From NCBI GenBank assembly GCA_030005635.1, contig JARUHP010000008.1:104306-168305 (forward strand): a stretch of 64,000 nucleotides of DNA. Reading direction: 5' to 3'. The stretch is from Deltaproteobacteria bacterium IMCC39146 (GTDB lineage: Bacteria > Desulfobacterota > Desulfuromonadia > Desulfuromonadales > BM103). Below are positions 10,389-20,729 of this stretch, piece by piece. The translations under genes were made by a program, and so were the position numbers. The first letter of the stretch is position 1. Every line of letters begins with the position of its first letter. The notes below the pieces were generated by a model. That model did not search any database. It was not told the origin of the DNA and saw nothing but the letters and a program-made list of their open reading frames with translations.

Positions 10389-11369
10389 TTGGCAGAAACG
10401 ACTTTCCAGGCAATGAATACCTTTGTGCGCTCTATCGAGGATCAGCCAGACTGGCAGATCTCAGGTCCTCTGATCCGATCGCGTGAGTGTACCATTTACA
10501 AGGCGTGTTCGGTCGGGGCCGGTCTCGAACTTGCGGTCAAATCTTATCTTGCGGGGATCAATCCAATGGCTTCGGTTAAACAGGCCGAGGCCTTAAGCAA
10601 TTGCCGTGACACGATGGTGGGTAAAGAAAAAAAATATGCCGTGCCTGAGATGCATGCTTATGATCGGCATCAAGGCTTCCTGGCTATGGAATGGGTCGCA
10701 GGCAGAAGCCTGCATTATAACCTCTGGACCCTGTCAAATAAGGAGCAAAGCCTTTTTAGGGTCGGGAGATGGCTCCGCGTTTTTCACGAAGCGTCTGGCA
10801 TCGCCGGAGTTGAGGAGAAATCGGCTAAATATCTCGGAATCGTTGAGAAAAGGATAGGGGACCACCCGGCGAGATTGTCTGCTGAAGGGCCGGATCACGC
10901 TCTCTTTGTTTCGGCCTGCGAATGTTTGCGGCGGGCTGTCGAGCTTGAACTGTCGTTTGAGGCCCCTCACGCGGTTTCTCACGGTGATTTTACCCCGTTC
11001 AACCTGATGATAAGCAAAGAGCGGGTTGTCGGACTGGATATCTGGGGCACACAGCGCAAGCCGATTCTCGACGACCTGATCCGGATGATGGTGTACTTGA
11101 CACTTGCCTATCCGTTGTTGACGCGTCAACAACGAATTGATTCGTCCAACGGGTTCCACCAGAGGATTTCCCCACTGCTGGATGGTTATGGCCTCGACCT
11201 GATCGAACCGGATTCCCTGCATTTCAAGATAGCTCTGCTCTCAGAATACCTGAGGCGTTGGCTGATCATCGCCCGACGCTCGCGGACCTTTGTCGAGAAA
11301 GCTTTCGACAGTTACCAGTTAGCCCAAGTCAAAAAGTTGATTGTTCCACTGCTCGATTCAATCAGATAA
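10389..11369 (+). CDS. APH/choline-kinase-fold small-molecule kinase
   Basis: This protein of 326 residues (318 if ATG 10413 is used) has the phosphotransferase motif SHGDFTPFNLM followed by a metal-binding Asp in VGLDIWG, as in the aminoglycoside-phosphotransferase superfamily. An upstream Lys in LAVKSYL fits the ATP-binding strand. The TTG at 10389 has a GAGAG-like box. The substrate cannot be read from sequence. It follows rfbC by 25 bp, and the neighbours suggest phosphorylation of a surface sugar or lipid-linked component. The frame is open further upstream, but that part overlaps rfbC in another frame and is not coding. Confidence 0.75.
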   Translation: MAETTFQAMNTFVRSIEDQPDWQISGPLIRSRECTIYKACSVGAGLELAVKSYLAGINPMASVKQAEALSNCRDTMVGKEKKYAVPEMHAYDRHQGFLAMEWVAGRSLHYNLWTLSNKEQSLFRVGRWLRVFHEASGIAGVEEKSAKYLGIVEKRIGDHPARLSAEGPDHALFVSACECLRRAVELELSFEAPHAVSHGDFTPFNLMISKERVVGLDIWGTQRKPILDDLIRMMVYLTLAYPLLTRQQRIDSSNGFHQRISPLLDGYGLDLIEPDSLHFKIALLSEYLRRWLIIARRSRTFVEKAFDSYQLAQVKKLIVPLLDSIR

Positions 11370-11410
11370 CTGGATTCGTTGCGGAACCCGTCATGCGTTC
11401 GGACTTGTCT

Positions 11411-14400
11411 TTATATCCGACAAACCCGTTCCGGCCCCAATGCCTGCAGCAGAGCTTGCTGTAGTTCCTCTGAATTCACATCTCCCTGCTGGGAGAAAAG
11501 AGGCTGGATCTTGCCTTTGCCTTCAGGAAATGCAGCATAAATCGCCGGGGTGATTACCTCTCCCATTGAAGAGACCATGCAGCCTTCAGGAGCAACATTC
11601 AAAATCAGATCATATCCTTTGGTCAGCTTTATAGCTGCCTCTCCGATATACGGGATCAATTCACCGCCTGGTCTCCGCGTTGGAATAACCCGTTTAGCAA
11701 ACTCCAAAACCTTCGGTAATGCCTCAGGTAAAGAGATTCCTACGGCTCGATACAATGGTCCCGCCAACACTTTCCGTAGGAAAAAAGCGGTCCCGCTGAC
11801 GACCAGATAACGTTTTTGCTTTGTTCGCAAAAACTTTTTCCGCTTCAGGATGAAACCTTTCGCCTCCCCCCTGCTTATTTCCGCGCGACTTTCTGCTATT
11901 CCCTCTTTTGCCCGCATCTGCATCCCAGCCAACTTGTATTCCAGAAACCCCCACAAGGGTGTGTAGGTTAAATGAAAGCGTCCCGGTCCCAGAATGTGGA
12001 CTAATTCGCTATGCAAGTCTTCGAACTGAGCCGTTCGCATGTAGGCCTCACCATCGATATGGATGCGAATCGCCGTTTCCGCAACAGGAATATTAAGCCA
12101 GCGTTTGCGGAACGCACTGAGCTCGGCAGCCTGAGGGGTACGGTGGAAACCCCAGGCAAAGAAGGCGATCAGGTGGTAAAGGCCCGGTATCTTTCGCGTA
12201 CGTTGGCACCAGCGCTGTGCTCTTTCCCCTGGTTTCGAGGTGGCTTCGATCAAGCAGTAAAGGCGAGTCTTTAAATCCCGATAGTCGTCAAGAAAGTTTC
12301 TGTACTCATCATCCGTGCGACAACGAGTTGACCCCTCCGCCAACAGTTGATGCAGAACACCCTGGAGAATAACGGACTGTATCCCGCGCAGAAAAACCCA
12401 GCCCGGGAAACCAGTATTGAACCCTTCGTTCTCGCGAGCGACCAGGAACTGCATCAACTGTTCGTCTGGCCCAGGGTTTTGTTGCCCATGCTCAGTATGC
12501 ATGTAGGCCTGCTGTAGGAAGAGCTTATGGGCTTCGACATACTGTCCTTGCCGGCACGGGCCAAGTCCCTTGTTGTTAAAGATCAGCAGCCTTTTCTTGC
12601 CACGGAGTGCCGGATCATCAGCACGTCCGCGCTGAAATAACAAGATGGCTTTCTGGATATCACCGTAAACAGCTGCCAGTGGAGCACAGACACTGTCACC
12701 AGCGATTTGGCGACCCTGTTCGATTAAGGCCTGCAGGCTGTAGTCCGAGGTGTAATTCTCCAGGCAACAAAACCCAGCGCTACGCAGTACGGCAATCAAG
12801 CCACGGTTATCCGACAGAGTTGGGAAGCAGATTACGTCATGCTCAGGATTCAGAGACTCCTGGTTGACGAAAAGATCGAGCAGCTTGACGTCAAAATGAT
12901 CAGCACCTGCCAGAGTGATACGCTGGTGCCTTTCCGATGCCAGTTGGCGCACGTAGGTATTCATCCGATTTTCGAGGTGTGCCAGTTCCTTGATTGCCGC
13001 ATCAGACTGGATTCTCAAAAATGGCCGGTTTTTAACCAACGCGTTGACCAAAGGATTGGTGACGCTGTCGGGGCCACACAGGAAGGTTGAGACCTGGATC
13101 AGTGGTAGCAGGGAGTCTCCTTGCTCGTAAGTACGGATGATCTCCTTTAAACCTTGATGTCCCACAATGTTGTGTAGCCGTTTCTTGGCCACGGCGTCAG
13201 CGAGAGTGGCGATCATGTGTGCATTGCGCCAGTAAAGGTGCGCGAAGCGCGCATCACATTCAATGTTAAGCACATAACTTGGAATCGCAACAAGACCCTT
13301 GTCGCGTAGAAGACGGCCGATATGACTGTCGTAGACGCCGGGGTTGAGGATGTATTCTCGTCCTACCACCAGGGCGATCCCCTGTCCTGCGGCAAGCGCT
13401 TGTCGAGCTAATCCTGTGGCATGATCGGCAACCTGGACGCGGAAACGGCGTTGCTCAGCCAGGGCACTTTCGACCAGAGCCTGAAACCGCTCAAAAGGCA
13501 TATCGATGGCATAGCGCCGGTAAGCCGGCAGCAACCGCTCATAGAGTTTATGAGCCAACAGGTCAAGGCCGGTTTTCATGTTGATATGGAATAGCAGAAT
13601 ATTGCCCTCTGGGAAGGCGGTTTCGGCCAAGCCTTTTGCTGCGGCAAAGCCACCTTGGTTGATAGTGCAGGTTCGGCCAAGTGATCCACCCTGCACCGGG
13701 AGAAAATCTATCTGAGGAGCCAGAATTATCCCATGCGGCTGCTCGGCAATGCGCATGAATTGGCCGACAACCCCGATGTGCGGTGCACAGGTGTCGACCC
13801 GAAAGTGCGTCTGCCCTCGCAGGACGTCCTGCTCAGTTGGTGTATCAACATGAACGGGAACGCCGCACGGTTCGAACAGCGAGGCGAAAAAACGCGCCCA
13901 CTCAGAGACCGCAAAGGAACGGGGAATAACCAGACGGTCCTTTCGGTCCGAAGTTGGCAGCATTTGTTGCTGCAGTCGCCAGAGAGCCTGGCACGTGTCG
14001 GGGGTAGGCTGCTCTGGACGCTGCTTCGTATGCGGCAGTTCGTTGATTGCGGCGCAGCCGCCCAGATGAAGAGAAAACCTCTTGCCGAGGGCATCCTCCG
14101 TTGTCAGCATGGAACGATAACAGCTTGCCTCATGATCTCCACAAACAGCACCTTTGCACTGAGTGATCCTGCGAGTGAAGGGGGCGTTGATAAAGATGTC
14201 GAGTTGGACCGGGATCGCCTCGGTTCGTGGTTGCTCGGTGAGGGTCCGGATTAATCCCAGACAAGCTCTGTGCCCTGGGTCTGGAGGAACCAGGCAGTAG
14301 GCAGGTCCGCCTAGGAACGACTGTAACCGCTGCGTGATCGCCAGGGGCAGGGGATCGCTCTTCATCGTCTGGCCATGCAGCAAGACCAACGTATGGTTCG

Positions 14401-16084
14401 GCATATGGATCTGTGTCCAGAGACTACGGGCCATGTTTTCAACGATTGCCCAGACGGCTGAAGCCAGAATCTCGTCCTGACGGCGACCTACCGCTTGCAG
14501 CCTGCGAGCATGCTCCAGCAGGAAGACCGCGCAGGTCGCATTGAGCGTCAGTGCACCGGGAGCATCCATCGCTTGGCGTACAGCGGTGGCAATGTCGTCG
14601 AGCGCGAACAGGTCAACCAGAGTGTCCAACAGACTACCGGTACCCGCGGAGCACTTGGTGTTCATGGCGTTGTCGTAGAGGTCGCCATGACGCAGGTCAA
14701 TACTGGAGATCTTGGTGTCCTCGCCACCGACGTCAACCAGTAGGCAGAGTTCAGTGTTAAGCCCTTGCACGCCCTGTCGCTCCAAGTCTTTGAGATGCTC
14801 GCGGGCAAGATCCACCGACCCCCGGGCATGGGCATAGTTCTCCACCAGCGTCGTCACCCGGTCGGCCAACGCCGGGTAGACTGCCGTTAACGCTCTTTGC
14901 ACCTGGTAACGGGCACTACCGGTCACGCCGACTCGCTCGATCTTCAGCTCTGTGGAACCCAGTTCTGTTAAATCACGAAAGATCGCCTTGATGGTCTCGA
15001 TCGTGTCGCCGGCATTGGAATAGGCGGCACGGTGCAAGATCTCTTGGTTCGTCGCATCGCTGATGACAACCTTGGCCATGGTGGAACCAACATCGATCCC
15101 GATCAGCAGCGGTTGCTGAACGAAATTTCTTAATTCAGCAGTGCCAGCTGCATCATTAGCCAGTCGCTTGTACTTGTTCTGACTCTCTAATTGTTTTTGC
15201 AGTGCAGAAAAGGAAGGATAAGAAAGAGAAAATGATTCCTCAGGCAAGGTTGCTACGTCATTTTCAACGGTCACCTTTTGTGCTCTGGCGAGGTGGCTCA
15301 GGCCATGAAACATAACCTCTTGGGCATCGTCGTATGTGACTTCTTTTATGCCAAGTGTTCTGATGTGATCAGTAGCGCAGTCGCGAGCAAACTGCCAGCG
15401 AAACATCCCCCCCGTCAGAATGATTCTGTCGAACTTGGTCTGTAGATGTTTGCAGGCTTTTAGGACTTCCGATTTCAGTGTTGAGGCCAGAGCGAAATCG
15501 ATCGGTATCCCCTGATTCTTGTCCGAGATGGTCGCGGAAGAGGCAAACACACCGCAGCGGTCCGCTCGCACCGGAATCTTCTGCCTGGCTGAGCTCCCTT
15601 CCTCACCCAGGAAGTCGGCAAGGAGGTCATCTACCTGGCTGCGCTGGATCGCCAATTTGCGCAACACTCGATCCAGGTTGATTCCCGATCCCGCCCCGCA
15701 GCGCGGGTTGGTGATCAACAGATCATCCTTGAGTTGTCCGTCTGGACCTATGCCTACCAGGATATAGCCCGAGGCGGAGAGATCAAGAATTGCAACCGAG
15801 CGGTCGTTTGCCAACCTGGCTGCCGCAGACCACAGCACCGCCATGGGAGAGAATGTGTGGCCTCTGCCAAGGTGCTTTTTGACTATACTACTTAGCTTGC
15901 CGCTAAGCAGAATGGGCACCCCGATCGGTACTTCGCCCAGCGTTTGATTGTTGATGCCACGGTTGGTAGAAAAGGACCATGTCTTGTCTGGCAAATTTGC
16001 TTGACGCAAAGAGCAACGGACAGTCTCGGTTCCTGCATCAATGAGAAGACAGGTGGAAGGGTCGTTAATATTCGGGGATTGCAT
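11411..16084 (-). CDS. Giant acyl-CoA dehydratase activase fused to dehydratase-like part
   Basis: This 1557-residue protein starts with two ASKHA ATPase domains of the BcrA/BadF/HgdC type. Domain 1 has RCGAGSG (Cys ~129) and RCGVFASS (Cys ~176). Domain 2 starts at ~325 with GIDVGSTMAKVV and has VDVGGEDTK, KCSAGTGS (Cys ~477) and ATCAVF (Cys ~517). Paired Cys like these hold the bridging [4Fe-4S] cluster in known activases. The C-terminal two-thirds resembles DUF2229/HgdB-type subunits, with VDTCAPH and STFLCGPDSV. Known relatives activate 2-hydroxyacyl-CoA dehydratases by ATP-driven one-electron transfer. Here it follows kpsS by 25 bp in a capsule locus, so its substrate is unclear. The start lacks a clear ribosome-binding site and may be coupled to kpsS. 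Confidence 0.85.
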   Translation of the reverse strand: MQSPNINDPSTCLLIDAGTETVRCSLRQANLPDKTWSFSTNRGINNQTLGEVPIGVPILLSGKLSSIVKKHLGRGHTFSPMAVLWSAAARLANDRSVAILDLSASGYILVGIGPDGQLKDDLLITNPRCGAGSGINLDRVLRKLAIQRSQVDDLLADFLGEEGSSARQKIPVRADRCGVFASSATISDKNQGIPIDFALASTLKSEVLKACKHLQTKFDRIILTGGMFRWQFARDCATDHIRTLGIKEVTYDDAQEVMFHGLSHLARAQKVTVENDVATLPEESFSLSYPSFSALQKQLESQNKYKRLANDAAGTAELRNFVQQPLLIGIDVGSTMAKVVISDATNQEILHRAAYSNAGDTIETIKAIFRDLTELGSTELKIERVGVTGSARYQVQRALTAVYPALADRVTTLVENYAHARGSVDLAREHLKDLERQGVQGLNTELCLLVDVGGEDTKISSIDLRHGDLYDNAMNTKCSAGTGSLLDTLVDLFALDDIATAVRQAMDAPGALTLNATCAVFLLEHARRLQAVGRRQDEILASAVWAIVENMARSLWTQIHMPNHTLVLLHGQTMKSDPLPLAITQRLQSFLGGPAYCLVPPDPGHRACLGLIRTLTEQPRTEAIPVQLDIFINAPFTRRITQCKGAVCGDHEASCYRSMLTTEDALGKRFSLHLGGCAAINELPHTKQRPEQPTPDTCQALWRLQQQMLPTSDRKDRLVIPRSFAVSEWARFFASLFEPCGVPVHVDTPTEQDVLRGQTHFRVDTCAPHIGVVGQFMRIAEQPHGIILAPQIDFLPVQGGSLGRTCTINQGGFAAAKGLAETAFPEGNILLFHINMKTGLDLLAHKLYERLLPAYRRYAIDMPFERFQALVESALAEQRRFRVQVADHATGLARQALAAGQGIALVVGREYILNPGVYDSHIGRLLRDKGLVAIPSYVLNIECDARFAHLYWRNAHMIATLADAVAKKRLHNIVGHQGLKEIIRTYEQGDSLLPLIQVSTFLCGPDSVTNPLVNALVKNRPFLRIQSDAAIKELAHLENRMNTYVRQLASERHQRITLAGADHFDVKLLDLFVNQESLNPEHDVICFPTLSDNRGLIAVLRSAGFCCLENYTSDYSLQALIEQGRQIAGDSVCAPLAAVYGDIQKAILLFQRGRADDPALRGKKRLLIFNNKGLGPCRQGQYVEAHKLFLQQAYMHTEHGQQNPGPDEQLMQFLVARENEGFNTGFPGWVFLRGIQSVILQGVLHQLLAEGSTRCRTDDEYRNFLDDYRDLKTRLYCLIEATSKPGERAQRWCQRTRKIPGLYHLIAFFAWGFHRTPQAAELSAFRKRWLNIPVAETAIRIHIDGEAYMRTAQFEDLHSELVHILGPGRFHLTYTPLWGFLEYKLAGMQMRAKEGIAESRAEISRGEAKGFILKRKKFLRTKQKRYLVVSGTAFFLRKVLAGPLYRAVGISLPEALPKVLEFAKRVIPTRRPGGELIPYIGEAAIKLTKGYDLILNVAPEGCMVSSMGEVITPAIYAAFPEGKGKIQPLFSQQGDVNSEELQQALLQALGPERVCRI

Positions 16085-16109
16085 CGAAGGTTAACCGGTT
16101 AAGAGGCTG

Positions 16110-17381
16110 CTAGCGCGAACGAATATAGTCATTCAGCGGAATGACAGTGCCATTCCTTACATGCCCAATCTTATCAACGGGATGAAGCAGACGTTGCAGA
16201 GATCCTTCTAGCGCATAACGACGGCCATGGGAAGTATAAAATCCGCCATGCAGTAAACATTGATCGAACAAGTTGGCCTTAAATGCCTCGAATCGGAGAG
16301 ATTCAGGCGGGGTGCCCTCGGTCCAGAAACTCTCCAGCCCTCCTTGCCAGGTCAACCCGGGTATATTATAGATTGCTTCGCCGAGGACAATTGTCGGCTT
16401 GCCATGATGGAGTGCCGAGGTCCCAACCGTACTGTTCATCAGCACCACCCCTTCGGAGTTTTGGATCAACTCCGGAAGGTTGCCGTAATGGAGGAAAATG
16501 ACCCGGTCACGTATCCCCAAGGAATAGGCTTCCAGGCGTACTAGTGTTCCGTAGGCGATTGCATCGGGATCGAGGGGGTGTTTTTTGAAGACCAGTAAAG
16601 AATCCTTCGGTGCGTGCTCTGCAAAGGAGCGAAGCACCTCGTTGATAAAATTGGCCATGCTGAGATAATTGGAATGAACACGTATTTGAGCATCGCTATC
16701 CAGTTGTAGGCAGACCAGATAGAAATGTTTCTGACTTTTATAAAGCTCCTCCTTACTCCGTAAACTGCGATATTTCTGCAAGGGTGAGTGTAGCAGGGAG
16801 CTGATCCAGAGCAATAGTTCCTGCGCTGGACGGTAAGGTCGATGCAAGATGTAGTTTTGAAAGCGCTTCAATAAAAAAGTTTTAAATAAATAGTAGCGCA
16901 GGCAGTAGAAGATAACCCAACGCGTCGCAGGTCCAACCTTCTCTGCATTACGGGGCTTCTCTTCCTGCTCAGTATCATGGAGTTTAATTAGAGCGTCTTG
17001 GTCAGGCATCAAGGGCGAATGGCCATTGACGCCGTCTCTTTCCAGGGTAATCCAGTTGGGCCTGATATACCCTTCCTCAAACACGTGGACGCGTATTCCG
17101 ACCTCTTGGGCTCGTTTGATCGCTATGCTGTGCAGGGTGCGGCAATCACCGTAAACGATCAGGTCGGTCACGCCATGCTTCATGCACAGCTTGCCGAAAA
17201 AGCGGTCCCATTGCTTTTGGGTTCCTGTGAAGTTGATGACATCAGACCCAAACCAGTCAATCCAGTCGCCACCATTGAAATTGACCCGCAGGACCTTCGC
17301 CCCTTTTCTGGTAAGACGCCGCCCGAGTTGTTTGAAAAAGGGGCCGTGTGGGCCTTGTAAGAATAGATAAGATCGTTCCAT
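16110..17381 (-). CDS. kpsS: Capsule polysaccharide Kdo-linker transferase KpsS
   Basis: This 423-residue protein has the KpsS pattern: LFLQGPHGPFFKQLGRRL at the N-terminus, VYGDCR, VFEEGYIRP and, later, FKKHPLDP and VVLMNSTVGTSALHHGKP. KpsS adds the first Kdo to lysophosphatidylglycerol in group 2 capsules, and KpsC then extends it. I choose the start at 17381 because an AGGA box precedes it and conservation begins at MERSYLFLQG. The open frame to 17453 adds 24 unsupported residues. The gene directly upstream is a decayed kpsC, so this was once a kpsC-kpsS pair. Confidence 0.93.
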   Translation of the reverse strand: MERSYLFLQGPHGPFFKQLGRRLTRKGAKVLRVNFNGGDWIDWFGSDVINFTGTQKQWDRFFGKLCMKHGVTDLIVYGDCRTLHSIAIKRAQEVGIRVHVFEEGYIRPNWITLERDGVNGHSPLMPDQDALIKLHDTEQEEKPRNAEKVGPATRWVIFYCLRYYLFKTFLLKRFQNYILHRPYRPAQELLLWISSLLHSPLQKYRSLRSKEELYKSQKHFYLVCLQLDSDAQIRVHSNYLSMANFINEVLRSFAEHAPKDSLLVFKKHPLDPDAIAYGTLVRLEAYSLGIRDRVIFLHYGNLPELIQNSEGVVLMNSTVGTSALHHGKPTIVLGEAIYNIPGLTWQGGLESFWTEGTPPESLRFEAFKANLFDQCLLHGGFYTSHGRRYALEGSLQRLLHPVDKIGHVRNGTVIPLNDYIRSR

Positions 17382-17587
17382 GTTACACGTCCTCGCAAAA
17401 CTAAGACCAAGCCCTGCAAGAGAGAGGGTTGAAGTGTATCTAAACGAGCTCAATTAATGTGCAGCTAAAAAAGAAAAATAACACATAGGAACTCACAAAT
17501 CTCTCACAAAAAATAAACTGCTTTGCTGACTCCTTTTTTCTGAAGCTATAAAGCTGTGCACAAAAACCCTTATCAATCAGAAAGATG

Positions 17588-18443
17588 TCAGGTTCTTCCC
17601 TGACGCAAATTCTGGAAAAATCTGATCACCCTGGTTTTCAAAGGCGGTCCCTGGATGTCGGTTTTATTTTGTTGCAGCCAGCTCAAGAAGTCTTCGACGC
17701 TGCAGATCTGACCGCTTTTCGGGTCGACATAGGTCGGGTAAAGGATAAGCGTTGCAGCGACAAGTTGCTCAAGGGACAGTTTTCGTCCCCGGCGAGGGCA
17801 CTGCAGTCGATCCTCGGTTAGCCCCCAGCCAGCGTAGAACGGTAACCCGTAGCAGGCCACCTGCTTGCCGCGCAGTAGCGCCTCGAAGCCAGTCAGCGAA
17901 GTCATGGTGTGCACCTCGTCAACTGCTCCGAGCAGCCGGTCCATGGAGATATCCGTGGCGATCCGGTCGCACCATTGAAGCGCCTCTTCCTCCGGCACTC
18001 CCCCACGGCGGTTGCCAACCAGCACATCCGGATGCGGCTTGTAGATCAAATAGGCCTCCGGGCGGGCCAACCTGGCTTCGCGCAACAGGGCCAGATTGGT
18101 CTTGATTTCCGGAGCCCCGCGGCTCTTTGAAGCAATGCGTCGGAATACTCGGTTTCACGCTTAGGACACCAGGAAGACTCGAGCGGATGAAACCATCTTC
18201 CTGGGCTAAATAAAACAACGCATCGCGGCGTGCCAATGCTCTTGCTCGGGTAGCAGTTGCCTTGTGCCCTCAACCGATAACAGCATCATCCTCACCACGA
18301 CGCGATCTCCAGTGTGGAGCAATCCGGTCACACTCCGATAAAAACACCTGCAAATACAGAATACGTAGGATACCGTGGGATCGCAAGGGAAAGACTGCTG
18401 CATGATAGCGGGTTACATTATCAATAACAACGTCAGTCTTCAT
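17588..18443 (-). pseudogene. kpsC: Decayed second copy of kpsC
   Basis: A former ATG at 18443 begins a frame that aligns with the N-terminus of the intact KpsC at 22168-24240: SHGILRILYLQVFLSEC against SRGILSIPQLEMFLPEC. The frame hits TGA at 18270-18272, exactly where the intact copy has Trp in VVGWGRK. It resumes with GHKATATRARALARRD and LAQEDGFIRSS. The middle, roughly 430 codons, is then missing. The frame shifts and continues as IKTNLALLREARLARPEAYL to the normal C-terminus, including KPHPDVL and GLPFYAGWGLT. So there is a nonsense codon, a large internal deletion and a frameshift. Confidence 0.9.
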
Positions 18444-18477
18444 CGATATAATCCAAAATCCAAGCTATACTTGGTGA

Positions 18478-20319
18478 TCATTCCACAGTTACTGATTTTG
18501 CAAGATTGCGTGGCTGATCCACATCGGTGCCGCGCAACACAGCGACATGATAAGCCAACAATTGCAAGGGGACATTAAAAATGACCGGTGCGCTGATCCT
18601 TCCCACATTTGCTGTGACTGGCAAGACATGTAGTCGATCATTAGAAACAATCTCGCTCGCCTCATCAGAAAAAACAAATAATTCGCCTCCTCTGGCAGAG
18701 ACCTCCTCCAGATTGGCTTTAAGCTTCGCCAGTAACTCATTTTTTGGAGCAACCGCAATGACCGGCATATCGGCATCAATCAAAGCTAGCGGTCCATGTT
18801 TCAACTCCCCGGAGGGGTACGCCTCAGCATGGATATACGAAATCTCTTTAAGTTTAAGGGCCCCCTCAAGGGCTATTGGAAACAGGGTGCCGCGACCCAG
18901 GAAAAGGGCATGCTGCCGCGAGCCGAGTCGCTCCGCAAGCTGGCGAATCGGCTCCGTATGTTGCAACACATCGGCGAGACGGCCCGGTATTTTTTCGAGA
19001 CCAGCGACAATTCGTGCCTCTTGATCTGCCGGAAGGCGTCCCAGAGTCTTTCCCACAGCTACCAACAACAACCCGAGTGCTACCAATTGAGTACTAAAGG
19101 CCTTGGTTGAAGCCACACCAATTTCAGGCCCGGCATGGGTCATCAACACCAAGTCAGTCTCCCTCACCAGAGAAGATTCCGGCACGTTACAGACCGCCAG
19201 ACTGAGCAAGCCGGTATTCCTCTGCTTGGCATTACGCAGGGCGGCCAGAGTATCCGCCGTCTCTCCAGATTGCGAGATAAGGACCAACAACGTCCCATCG
19301 AGGATAACCGGATTGCGATAACGAAATTCGCTAGCAACCTCTACCTGAGCGGGGATGCCAAGAATATCTTCAAACCAATAGCGTGCCACCATTCCGGCAT
19401 GATAACTCGTTCCGCAAGCCACGACTTGAACTTGCTTAACATGAGAAAAAAGTTGCGCCGCACCAGGGCCAAAGCTATCGAGTAGAACTGTGCCACGAAA
19501 TATCCGCCCTTCCAAAGTGTCGGCCACTGCCCGGGGTTGCTCGTGAATCTCTTTGAGCATAAAATGCTCATAACCCCCTTTTCCCACCGCAGCAACATTC
19601 AACAAAGACTTTTTAGCAGCGCGTGAGATATTCAGGCCGTCTTCATTCGTGATCACCACACTATCCCGACAGACCTCTGCAAAATCGCCTTCTTCCAGAT
19701 AGATAAAACGATCCGTCGCCGAAAGCAGGGCGGCACTATCAGAGGCAACAAAGTTTTCCCCATCGCCCAACCCGACGACCAACGGACTCCCTTTACGGGT
19801 AGCGATCAAGCGGTCAGGGTCATCTTTAGAAATAACGGCCAGAGCATAAGCTCCCTCAAAAGAGCAGACCGCACGGCGGACCGCTGTGAGCAAATCCGAA
19901 CATTCGCCCAGGCAGTATTCGACCCAATGCGCCGCCACCTCAGTATCTGTTTCCGACGTAAAAGTATAGCCAAGTGCTATCAGTTTAGCCCGTAACTCGT
20001 CGTGATTTTCGATAATCCCATTGTGAACAACAGCAATTCGATCACGGGAAGTATGTGGATGAGCGTTCCGCTCACTCGGTACGCCATGTGTCGCCCACCG
20101 CGTATGTGCTATGCCGACCGAGCCAACAACGGGGTGATCCTCAATATAAGCAGCCAGCGCCCCGACCTTCCCAAGTGCCCGCGCCCGGTTAAACTGACCG
20201 TCTACATCCAAAGTTATCAATCCGGCCGAGTCATAGCCGCGATACTCGAGGCGATTTAGCCCTTCAAGCAAAATGGGCGTAATATTTCTATGTGATATAG
20301 CTCCAACAATTCCACACAT
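18478..20319 (-). CDS. glmS: Glutamine-fructose-6-phosphate aminotransferase
   Basis: This 613-residue enzyme makes glucosamine 6-phosphate for peptidoglycan, LPS and capsule amino sugars. It begins MCGIVGAI, with the N-terminal nucleophile Cys of a class II glutaminase. It then has two SIS isomerase domains, with ACGTSYHAG, SQSGETADT and HAEAYPSGELKHGP, and the usual C-terminal KSVTVE. It sits at the head of the decayed-kpsC/kpsS/activase group, 35 bp before the former kpsC start, so it may be co-transcribed with kpsS. Confidence 0.97.
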   Translation of the reverse strand: MCGIVGAISHRNITPILLEGLNRLEYRGYDSAGLITLDVDGQFNRARALGKVGALAAYIEDHPVVGSVGIAHTRWATHGVPSERNAHPHTSRDRIAVVHNGIIENHDELRAKLIALGYTFTSETDTEVAAHWVEYCLGECSDLLTAVRRAVCSFEGAYALAVISKDDPDRLIATRKGSPLVVGLGDGENFVASDSAALLSATDRFIYLEEGDFAEVCRDSVVITNEDGLNISRAAKKSLLNVAAVGKGGYEHFMLKEIHEQPRAVADTLEGRIFRGTVLLDSFGPGAAQLFSHVKQVQVVACGTSYHAGMVARYWFEDILGIPAQVEVASEFRYRNPVILDGTLLVLISQSGETADTLAALRNAKQRNTGLLSLAVCNVPESSLVRETDLVLMTHAGPEIGVASTKAFSTQLVALGLLLVAVGKTLGRLPADQEARIVAGLEKIPGRLADVLQHTEPIRQLAERLGSRQHALFLGRGTLFPIALEGALKLKEISYIHAEAYPSGELKHGPLALIDADMPVIAVAPKNELLAKLKANLEEVSARGGELFVFSDEASEIVSNDRLHVLPVTANVGRISAPVIFNVPLQLLAYHVAVLRGTDVDQPRNLAKSVTVE

Positions 20320-20729
20320 TGTGAATTCTCCTAATAATTAGTAAATGCGTCCTCACTTCCGAGTGAAGGACGGCCACTTACCTTCCGCAGTTGAATGAAC
20401 ACCGGGAAATGCTACAAGTTTGAAACATGTCGCTTTTCGTAATCGGCCAGGCTCTCATACTCCTGCGTCTAGTGCGCTGTTGGCGATTCAGTTCACACTT
20501 TAAACTGCCGAAGAAATTTAAACCGAGGCATTGTCACTTGCCCCTTGTTGCATTATAAAAGGGTTCAATTTTGTTAATTGAAAATCAACTAATAAGTTTA
20601 CCACTTCCAGCACAATAAATAAAGGCCTATAATCAAAAGAAATACAACATAAATTGAGGTATCTTTATATATCTTTACACATGCCTTTATAAATTGTCCA
20701 TTTTTGCATATAGGCTTAGGATGTCTAGT
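20320..20729. other. Intergenic region between divergent glmS and alkaline phosphatase
   Basis: The first part is of ordinary base composition and the right half is AT-rich. It must hold the promoters of both divergent genes. I see no ORF, no tRNA and no convincing structured RNA. A glmS ribozyme would not be expected in this lineage and is not seen. Confidence 0.5.

Noticed and set aside
11550..15767. Many + strand open frames of 60-170 codons opposite the giant activase gene
   Set aside because: They are antisense to a long gene with clear conserved motifs and show no family features.
20320..20693. glmS-type ribozyme upstream of glmS
   Set aside because: No catalytic core pairing is seen, and such ribozymes belong mainly to Gram-positive bacteria.
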